A DNA stretch of 64,000 bases from the NCBI RefSeq assembly GCF_004217545.1, contig NZ_SHKY01000001.1:3224001-3288000 (forward strand). Reading direction: 5' to 3'. Positions within the stretch are counted from its first letter, which is position 1; each line of letters begins with the position of its first letter. Origin of the DNA: Krasilnikovia cinnamomea. GTDB lineage: Bacteria > Actinomycetota > Actinomycetes > Mycobacteriales > Micromonosporaceae. Shown one piece after another: positions 58,249 through 64,000 of this stretch. The position numbers and the translations under genes were made by a program. The notes beneath the pieces were generated by a model. It made no database searches, was not told the DNA's origin, and saw nothing but the letters and a program-made list of their open reading frames with translations.

Positions 58249-58411
58249 CCCCCTGGGCGGGTGGGCCGGCGTGGCGGGCACCGCAGGACGGATGTCGTCG
58301 ATTCCGGAATACCCCCATCCTACGCCTGTTCGGCCGGGGCTGATCCGGAGCGTCCGGGCAACCGTCACCGTGACACAACACCGAACGACACCCCGCACAC
58401 CCCATTGTCCT

Positions 58412-58482
58412 GTCTCATCTGATCAGTCGCAGTCTCACTTGATCTGACGCATTCCCGACTCCGTCTCACTCGTCCTGGCGCA
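58412..58482. repeat. Three TnsB-site-like 20-bp direct repeats at the left end
   Basis: GTCTCATCTGATCAGTCGCA (58412-58431), GTCTCACTTGATCTGACGCA (58432-58451) and GTCTCACTCGTCCTGGCGCA (58463-58482). All share GTCTCA and end in CGCA; the first two are back to back, the third 11 bases on and only ten bases before tnsA, so TnsB binding could also repress the operon. Confidence 0.8.
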
Positions 58483-58492
58483 GATCGGGTTC

Positions 58493-59284
58493 ATGTCGGT
58501 GGTCGTTGATGTCTGCGTGGTGATGAGCGCGCCGGCCGGAGCGGCCAGTTGGATGCCCGGTCCCGAGTTCAGCCTCGCCTATCTCGAAGGTTGCGAGGGC
58601 GGGATACGCGAGTGCCGCGTCCCGCTCGCGGTGGGCTGGACAGCCCCGTTCGAGACCGTGGCTCCGGTGCGCGACTTCCCGTCCTACCAGGGCCAACGGA
58701 GCTTCTCCGGTAGTTGGTGGGCGGCGACGACCCGAGAGTTCGTCGGATTCGAGTCCTGGCTGGAACGTGACCGGATCATGCTGTTGGATTTCTCCCCGCA
58801 AGTCACGGGAATCGCGTCTCAGCCGTTCTGGCTGATCTGGCCGACCGGCGACCGTCAGCGCAGGCACGCGCCGGACCTCTTTGCCCGGCTCTCCAACGGG
58901 ACCGGATTGGTGATCGATGTGCGTCCCGACGATCGGATCGAACCGAAGGACGCTGAGGCGTTCGCCATGACCGCGGTCGCCTGCGAGCAGGTGGGCTGGC
59001 GTTATCAGCGACTGGGCGCAGTCGATCCGGTGCTGCTGGCCAACGTGCGATGGCTGGCCGGCTACCGGCATCCGCGCTGCCTGAATCTGCGGCATGCCGA
59101 CGACCTGCGCCGAGTGTTCGCGCAGCCGGTACCGCTGCTGGCGGCTGCCGAGGAGGTCGGCGACCGGATCGCCGTGCTGCCGACGCTGTTTCACCTGCTG
59201 TGGTCCGGGACCCTGGTCGCCGACGTGGAGACCGCGCCGCTGTCGGCGGCGACGACTGTCACCGCGCACTGGACACCGCGGTGA
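58493..59284 (+). CDS. tnsA: TnsA-like transposase endonuclease
   Basis: 263 residues. The restriction-fold core is recognisable: FVGFESWLERDRIMLLDFSPQVTGIASQPFWLIW, then RRHAPDLFARLSNGTGLVIDVRPDD. Expected catalytic residues are the Glu of ESWLERD and the Asp of APDLF; the third position, usually Lys (EVK), is Arg in DVRPDD. TnsA cuts the 5' strands at transposon ends so that the element leaves by cut-and-paste. ATG 58493 (or 58523). The stop overlaps tnsB (GTGA). Confidence 0.82.
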   Translation: MSVVVDVCVVMSAPAGAASWMPGPEFSLAYLEGCEGGIRECRVPLAVGWTAPFETVAPVRDFPSYQGQRSFSGSWWAATTREFVGFESWLERDRIMLLDFSPQVTGIASQPFWLIWPTGDRQRRHAPDLFARLSNGTGLVIDVRPDDRIEPKDAEAFAMTAVACEQVGWRYQRLGAVDPVLLANVRWLAGYRHPRCLNLRHADDLRRVFAQPVPLLAAAEEVGDRIAVLPTLFHLLWSGTLVADVETAPLSAATTVTAHWTPR

Positions 59285-61350
59285 GCGTCTCGCGGCCGCC
59301 GAATCTCCACGTCGGCGATCAGGTTCTGCTCGGCGGGGCGGCCCACACGGTCATCGCCGTGTCGGCACACGAGGTGCAGCTTGCTGACGTCACTGGCACC
59401 GAGGTCACGCTGCCGCGGGCGAGAATGCTCGCCGATCCTGGGTTCGCCGTCGTTACGGCCCGCGCTCCGCTCCCACCGCCGGACCTGCTGCAGGGCTTGC
59501 CGGCCGAGGCGGCGGCCCGGGTGCGCTGGTGGGAGGAGCACATCATCGAGGTGCTCACCGGGGCACCGCCGCAGGACGGAGGTCACCGCCCGGCGAAGAT
59601 CGAGTACGGCCCGCAGCGCTCGTTGCGGCAACGCGAGCTGGCGAAGGTCGACGAACTGCGAGCCACCGGCCACGAGGTCACGTTGAGAACGCTGCAGCGG
59701 ATGCGGCGACGCTACGAGACCGAGGGCCTGCTCGGGCTCGTTGACGGGCGCAGCGTCCGGCCGCCGTCGGTGACCGGCCGGGTTGACGAGCGGGTCGTGG
59801 AAGCAGTTCGCCAGGCGGTGCGCGAGCAGACGGACGTTTCGACCGGCACGGTCGGACGCCTCCGGCGCCGGGTCGAGAAGATCCTCGCCGCCCAGCCCGC
59901 GGATCAGGAGCCCGTGGTCATGCCGTCGCGCGCGACGTTCTACCGGCTGGTGGAGCGCGTCGCGGCCGGCAAGCACACCTTCGGTTCGGCGCGAACCCGC
60001 CAGTCCTTGGCGAAGCAGCCGGCACGGCCGTTCGGGACGGTGACCGCGTTCCGGCCGGGCGAGTGGATGCAGATCGACTCCACGCCCTTGAACGTCCGTG
60101 TCGCGCTGGACAACGGCATCGTCGATCGCGTCGAGCTCACCTGGCTGGTCGATCTGGCCACCAGGACGATCCCCGCCGCAGTTCTCAGCCCCACCACCAA
60201 GGCGGTCGACGCGAGCCTGCTGCTGGCCCGCTCGCTGGTCCCCGAGCCGATGCGGCCGGGCTGGCGGGACGCACTGCGGATGGCGCGATCGGTGCTGCCA
60301 CACCGCCGGCTCACCGAGATCGACGAACGCCTGGAACACGCCGCCGCCCGGCCCGTGATCGTCCCGGAGACGGTGGTCTGCGACCACGGCAAGGTCTACA
60401 TGTCCGAGACGTTCCGCAACGCCTGCCGAGCGATGGGCATCAACTTCCAGCCCACCCACGAGGGATCGCCGTGGGAGAAGGGCACCGTCGAGACCAGCTT
60501 CTCGTCCGTCGACACCTTGTTCGCCCAATACGTGGCCGGCTACGTCGGCAACAGCGTCGAGAACCGCGGCCGCAACGCCGAGCAGGGTGCCGTCTGGTCG
60601 ATGATCGAGCTGCAGGAACTGCTAGACGAGTGGCTGGTCGCCTGCTGGCAGAACCGGCCGCACGACGGACTCCGTGATCCGCTGACCCCAGGCGATCCGC
60701 TGACACCGAACGAGAAGTATGCCGCGCTGATCGAGACGGCCGGCTACGTTCCGGTGCCGTTGTCCGAGCACGACTACATCGAGCTGCTGCCGGCGATCTG
60801 GCGCACCGTCAACTCCTACGGAGTCAAGATCAGCCACAGGAAGTATGACTGCCGGGCGCTGGATCCCTACCGTCGCCAGCACTCCGGCGTCACCGCCAAG
60901 AAGGGCCTTTGGGAAGTCCATCACGATCCCTACGACGTGAGCCGGATCTGGATCCGCAACCACCACGACGGCGGATGGATCCAGGCTCCTTGGACGCACC
61001 TGAAGACCACGCCGGCGCCCTTCGGCGAGCAGGCGTGGCAGCACGCCCGGCAGACCGTTGCCCGCCGCGGCCAGGACCCCGTCACCGAGGCCGAGATCGC
61101 GCAGGCCGTCACCGACCTGCTCGACCAGGCCGAACGAGGTCCCGAACGCGACCAGCCGTCAAAGACCAGCCGGAAGGTGGCCGCCCGAACCCGAGCCACC
61201 GCCCGCAGGAAGCAACAGGTCCCGCAACCGCCGGCGCAACCGCAAGAGGAGGAACCCTCCGCGGTTGCGCCCGTCGAGCAGGAACAGCTCGCCGACGTGA
61301 TCCCGCTCGGGATCTTCAACGCTCACGAGGAGGCACGCCGCCGGTGGTGA
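59281..61350 (+). CDS. tnsB: TnsB-like DDE transposase (Mu/Tn7 type)
   Basis: 689 residues from GTG 59281. N-terminal helix-turn-helix segments (LRQRELAKVDELRATGHEVTLRTLQRMRRRYETEGLLGLVDGR) bind the end repeats. The integrase core shows the DDE triad: first Asp in MQIDSTPLN, second in VVCDHGKVY, Glu in SPWEKGTVETSF. A beta-barrel (Mu_C) domain follows (WEVHHDPYDVSRIWIRN) and the C-terminal tail ends ADVIPLGIFNAHEEARRRW, the position of the TnsC-contacting peptide in Tn7. It overlaps both neighbours by four bases. Confidence 0.9.
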   Translation: MSVSRPPNLHVGDQVLLGGAAHTVIAVSAHEVQLADVTGTEVTLPRARMLADPGFAVVTARAPLPPPDLLQGLPAEAAARVRWWEEHIIEVLTGAPPQDGGHRPAKIEYGPQRSLRQRELAKVDELRATGHEVTLRTLQRMRRRYETEGLLGLVDGRSVRPPSVTGRVDERVVEAVRQAVREQTDVSTGTVGRLRRRVEKILAAQPADQEPVVMPSRATFYRLVERVAAGKHTFGSARTRQSLAKQPARPFGTVTAFRPGEWMQIDSTPLNVRVALDNGIVDRVELTWLVDLATRTIPAAVLSPTTKAVDASLLLARSLVPEPMRPGWRDALRMARSVLPHRRLTEIDERLEHAAARPVIVPETVVCDHGKVYMSETFRNACRAMGINFQPTHEGSPWEKGTVETSFSSVDTLFAQYVAGYVGNSVENRGRNAEQGAVWSMIELQELLDEWLVACWQNRPHDGLRDPLTPGDPLTPNEKYAALIETAGYVPVPLSEHDYIELLPAIWRTVNSYGVKISHRKYDCRALDPYRRQHSGVTAKKGLWEVHHDPYDVSRIWIRNHHDGGWIQAPWTHLKTTPAPFGEQAWQHARQTVARRGQDPVTEAEIAQAVTDLLDQAERGPERDQPSKTSRKVAARTRATARRKQQVPQPPAQPQEEEPSAVAPVEQEQLADVIPLGIFNAHEEARRRW

Positions 61351-62402
61351 CCGCACCCAGCCAGCAGGCCAGCAGCACCGATCCGGGGCAAGGCGGTTCC
61401 CGGCCGCCGCTCGACGACGAGGACCGGCATCGGCAACTGACCACCCGGGAGGGCTGGCGTCGGTTCACCGACGAAGCCGCGACGGACCTCGTCGTGCTCA
61501 CCGAGCCGCAGTGGCGGCGTCTTGCCGAAGACGAGCGGACGCGTTACGACGAGGAACGCATCGATCACCACGCCCGGCTGATCGTCATCGCCACCTCTGC
61601 CGTCCGCCGGATCGTCACCGCTGGACGGCGGTTGACCATGCTAAACAGGCACGCGATCAGCGCCCGCCGCGGCCTGGTCGTCTCCGGCGCCGCCGGCACC
61701 GGCAAAACCACGGCCATCACCCAGCTCGGCAAGACACACGAACTGATCGATCGGCAGCGGCATCCCGGACAGACGCGGATCCCCACCGTCTTCGTCACCG
61801 TCCCACCAGCCGCGACGGCACGCATGCTCGCGGTCGAGTTCGCCCGGTTCCTCGGCATCCCGGTCGCGCCTCGCCAGAACATCACCGACGTCACCGAAGC
61901 CGTCTGCGGCGTTCTCTGCGCCGCACGCACCGGCCTGGTCATCGTCGATGAGATCCACAATCTCAACTTGGCCACCCGCAGCGGGGCCGAGGTCTCCGAC
62001 CAGCTCAAATACTTCTCCGAGCGGATCACCGCAACGTTCGTCTACGCCGGCATCAACGTCCAGCGGGAAGGGCTGTTCTCCGGCACCCGAGGCCAGCAGA
62101 TCGCCGGACGATTCAGCATGATCCCCACCGTCACGTTCCCCTACCAACAGGAGTGGGCCGCCGTGGTGGCCACCCTGGAACAGGCCCTGCGCCTGCACCA
62201 TCACCCGATCGGCAGCCTCGTCAAACTCGACCGCTACCTGCATCAACGAACCAAGGGAATGATCGGCAGCCTGTCGCACCTGATTCGCGGCTCCGCCATC
62301 GAAGCGATCCTCGACGGCACCGAACAGATCACCAAACAGACGCTGGAAAGCATCGACCTCGACTACGCCGCCACGACCACGACCCTGCCCGATGGCCGCT
62401 GA
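61347..62402 (+). CDS. tnsC: TnsC-like AAA+ transposition regulator
   Basis: 351 residues from GTG 61347. Walker A is VVSGAAGTGKTTAI, Walker B LVIVDEIHNLNL, and a sensor region follows (TFVYAGINVQREGLF). TnsC polymerises on DNA with ATP and links the target selector (here TniQ) to TnsA/TnsB. The last 11 bases overlap the tniQ start. Confidence 0.9.
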   Translation: MTAPSQQASSTDPGQGGSRPPLDDEDRHRQLTTREGWRRFTDEAATDLVVLTEPQWRRLAEDERTRYDEERIDHHARLIVIATSAVRRIVTAGRRLTMLNRHAISARRGLVVSGAAGTGKTTAITQLGKTHELIDRQRHPGQTRIPTVFVTVPPAATARMLAVEFARFLGIPVAPRQNITDVTEAVCGVLCAARTGLVIVDEIHNLNLATRSGAEVSDQLKYFSERITATFVYAGINVQREGLFSGTRGQQIAGRFSMIPTVTFPYQQEWAAVVATLEQALRLHHHPIGSLVKLDRYLHQRTKGMIGSLSHLIRGSAIEAILDGTEQITKQTLESIDLDYAATTTTLPDGR

Positions 62403-63558
62403 ACCCACCACTCGGCGACGGACCTGCGCCGAGTGCCCCACTCGGCTGTCCCCAACGGCACGCTGGAACGCCAAATACTGCACGGAGGCATGCCGAGCCC
62501 GAGCCTGGCGCCGCACCCAACGACGTCTCCAGGCCGCGGCCGAAGGGCCCCGCCGACCGCAGCGATGTCCGGTCTGCGGCCAAGACATCTTCACCAGCGA
62601 CCTGGTCCGGACCGACACCGTCTACTGCTCGACCCGATGTCGAACCCGCGCCTGGCGAGCGCGGATCAGCGGCACCGGGCCGGCGATCATCCCTGACCTG
62701 CGCAGCCTGCCCTCACGACCCCGACCGATCGACCACGAAACGCTGACCTCTTACCTCCAACGGCTGGCCGCAGCCAACCACCTCGCCCCGGCCACGCTCG
62801 TGCACCACCTGCACGGCCGCTGGGCCCCCACCGCGTCGGTCAACGTCGAACGACTCGCCGCCGCCGTCGAGATGCCCGAACGGTTTCTGCGCTACGCGCT
62901 GCCCGAACTCCGCAACGCCTACGAACACGCCGTCATGAACAAGGCCGGCCGCAACGTCGACCTCATCCAGACAAACATCCGCCCCGCCTGCCGCCTCTGC
63001 ATGGCAGCCCGCGGCATTCTCCAGCGCGTTCACCGCTGGACGGCGCCGGAACACAACGTCTGCCTCCGACACGGGCTCTGGATCGGCACACCCCAGCACG
63101 ACCTTGAGGATGTGCACCAACCCGAGATATCCCTGGAACCCGAGATCGCCGCAGCGCAGAAACGCCATCTCAACCTGCACCGCCGCTACCGCCGGCCAGC
63201 TGTCACCAGCGCCTACACCGAAGCCTCGGCAGTCTGCGCCCTCTGGGCAACCCGCAACGCTTACCCCGACCGGCGCACACGCCGAGCCCAGCAGTTGAAC
63301 CGAGACACGACCGGCGGGGTCAACCGGGCTGTCGCCGCCGCCGCGATCTATCCCGACGTTGTCGCGCTGACCAGCCTCCTCGCCTCTTCGCACTGGCGCG
63401 CTCTCGCCGGGCAACCTGCCTCCCTCGCGCTGTTCTGCGCTGAGGTCAGCCGCCGGATCGGCCACCACTACGAACCCGGCGGATCCCAGGAACCGATGGC
63501 GCGATGGATCCGCGAGCAACAGCAACTGCCGATCAGCCCCCACGCCGTCGAATGGTAA
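62392..63558 (+). CDS. tniQ: TniQ-family target selector with two N-terminal zinc ribbons
   Basis: 388 residues. Two treble-clef/ribbon-like motifs open the protein (CAECPTRLSPTARWNAKYCTEACR and CPVCGQDIF ... YCSTRCR), then the TniQ body with its own zinc site (CRLCMAARG ... HNVCLRHGLWIG). TniQ/TnsD proteins recognise the insertion target directly or bridge to another targeting factor. The doubled N-terminal ribbons are unusual and may bind DNA or RNA. Confidence 0.82.
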   Translation: MAAEPTTRRRTCAECPTRLSPTARWNAKYCTEACRARAWRRTQRRLQAAAEGPRRPQRCPVCGQDIFTSDLVRTDTVYCSTRCRTRAWRARISGTGPAIIPDLRSLPSRPRPIDHETLTSYLQRLAAANHLAPATLVHHLHGRWAPTASVNVERLAAAVEMPERFLRYALPELRNAYEHAVMNKAGRNVDLIQTNIRPACRLCMAARGILQRVHRWTAPEHNVCLRHGLWIGTPQHDLEDVHQPEISLEPEIAAAQKRHLNLHRRYRRPAVTSAYTEASAVCALWATRNAYPDRRTRRAQQLNRDTTGGVNRAVAAAAIYPDVVALTSLLASSHWRALAGQPASLALFCAEVSRRIGHHYEPGGSQEPMARWIREQQQLPISPHAVEW

Positions 63559-63628
63559 CGGCGACGCGAGGACGTTTGATCACCGCTGAGTAGAGTGACC
63601 TCGCCGTCGACCACGGAAAGGACGAACC

Positions 63629-63991
63629 ATGACCACTGACCAGACACCCTCCGTGGTCCTGGACTCAATCGACGAAATCCGCGCCCTGCACCGCATGCTC
63701 ATCGAGCGCAAGTTCGACGGCACGGAGGACGAGTTCTTCGGCAGTCCCTTCATCGCCGCTGTTCAGCACCGGCTGGCCGACGCCCTCACCACGGCCGAGC
63801 CGTCCAAGCCCTGGGCCGCTTGGAGAGACGCCGCAGGCCACAGCGAAAAGATCGACAAGGTCCGCAACCACATTGCCGGCCTCGGCCGATTCTGGGCAGA
63901 GGCGAACGTCACCACACGCCGCCAATGCGTCCGCGACCTCCTCGCCCCGCTGCTGCCAGACGACACGCTTCTTCACGACCTGACCGCCTGA
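63629..63991 (+). CDS. Hypothetical protein, first transposon cargo candidate
   Basis: 120 residues with ggaaagga before the start. All-helical, acidic (DEIRALHRMLIERKFDGTEDEFFGSPFIAAVQHRLADAL), no known motif. It follows tniQ within the element, and may be cargo or an accessory transposition gene. Confidence 0.6.
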   Translation: MTTDQTPSVVLDSIDEIRALHRMLIERKFDGTEDEFFGSPFIAAVQHRLADALTTAEPSKPWAAWRDAAGHSEKIDKVRNHIAGLGRFWAEANVTTRRQCVRDLLAPLLPDDTLLHDLTA

Positions 63992-64000
63992 TCCGAGCCT

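Larger units (their letters stand above)
58406..64000 (+). mobile_element. Tn7-like transposon, left part (TnsA-TnsB-TnsC-TniQ)
   Basis: The likely left end is TGT at 58406, followed by three 20-bp repeats of the kind bound by TnsB, then coupled genes for TnsA-, TnsB-, TnsC- and TniQ-like proteins and a small downstream gene. All run away from the end, as in Tn7. No right end, TnsE, Cas gene or CRISPR is seen before the window stops, so the element continues beyond 64000 and its cargo and target choice cannot be read here. Confidence 0.85.

Noticed and set aside
63559..64000. Right end of the Tn7-like element inside the window
   Set aside because: No GTCTCA...CGCA repeat or ACA terminus is found after tniQ, and an apparently coding gene follows.

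Overview
The window is high-GC actinobacterial chromosome, most like a member of the Micromonosporaceae (inferred from codon use, GTG/TTG starts, ATGA/GTGA overlaps, an IdeR-type iron box, a dnaK-grpE-cbpA-cbpM-clpB chaperone operon and families such as DUF5994, NYN-LOTUS and cNMP-binding flavoproteins). No rRNA is present; one tRNA-Ser(GCU) lies at 11222-11312. The species cannot be named from this sequence.

Region 1 (1-11.3 kb) looks like ordinary chromosome: the tail of an NlpC/P60 hydrolase, a GNAT acetyltransferase, a PEBP-like protein, a methyltransferase, a large polytopic membrane protein, an iron-box-controlled FhuF-like protein, an unusual HTH/beta-domain/peptide-deformylase fusion, a flavohaemoglobin-type reductase, a CPBP membrane protease homologue, a repeat-bearing EcsC-like protein and the tRNA.

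Region 2 (11.3-41.3 kb) is a stress-physiology island: a cNMP-binding thioredoxin-reductase-like flavoprotein divergent from a LuxR-type regulator; an operon of HdeD-like membrane protein, UBP zinc finger, SRPBCC protein and zinc alcohol dehydrogenase; a long dnaK-grpE-cbpA-cbpM-clpB-thioredoxin-membrane protein operon; a second zinc dehydrogenase with a DJ-1/PfpI protein; then HdeD, coiled-coil, lipid-kinase, DUF1003, AI-2E-type, TPR-GGDEF, YihY, STAS/anti-sigma, TetR/ABC, NYN-LOTUS and aldehyde dehydrogenase genes. Four 18-bp palindromes of the form ATTGGCA-N4-TGCCAAT (13083, 14270, 17135, 39706) sit in front of these units and may define an undescribed regulon.

Region 3 (41.3-58.4 kb) begins with a MarR-controlled SDR/membrane-protein pair bearing two clear operators, then becomes a zone of decay: broken or partial genes for a histidine kinase, a GH65 enzyme, a recombinase, a zinc-ribbon STAS protein, a BON protein, a cold-shock protein, an Acg-like nitroreductase, a chemotaxis receptor, an ABC permease, an IS transposase and a LapA-like protein lie among intact genes (GerMN lipoprotein, Ktr-type K+ uptake, quinone-oxidoreductase, second NYN-LOTUS copy, CspA, DUF5994).

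Region 4 (58.4-64 kb, running off the end) is the left part of a Tn7-like transposon: three 20-bp end repeats, then TnsA-, TnsB-, TnsC- and TniQ-like genes, translationally overlapped, and a first possible cargo gene. The right end is outside the window.
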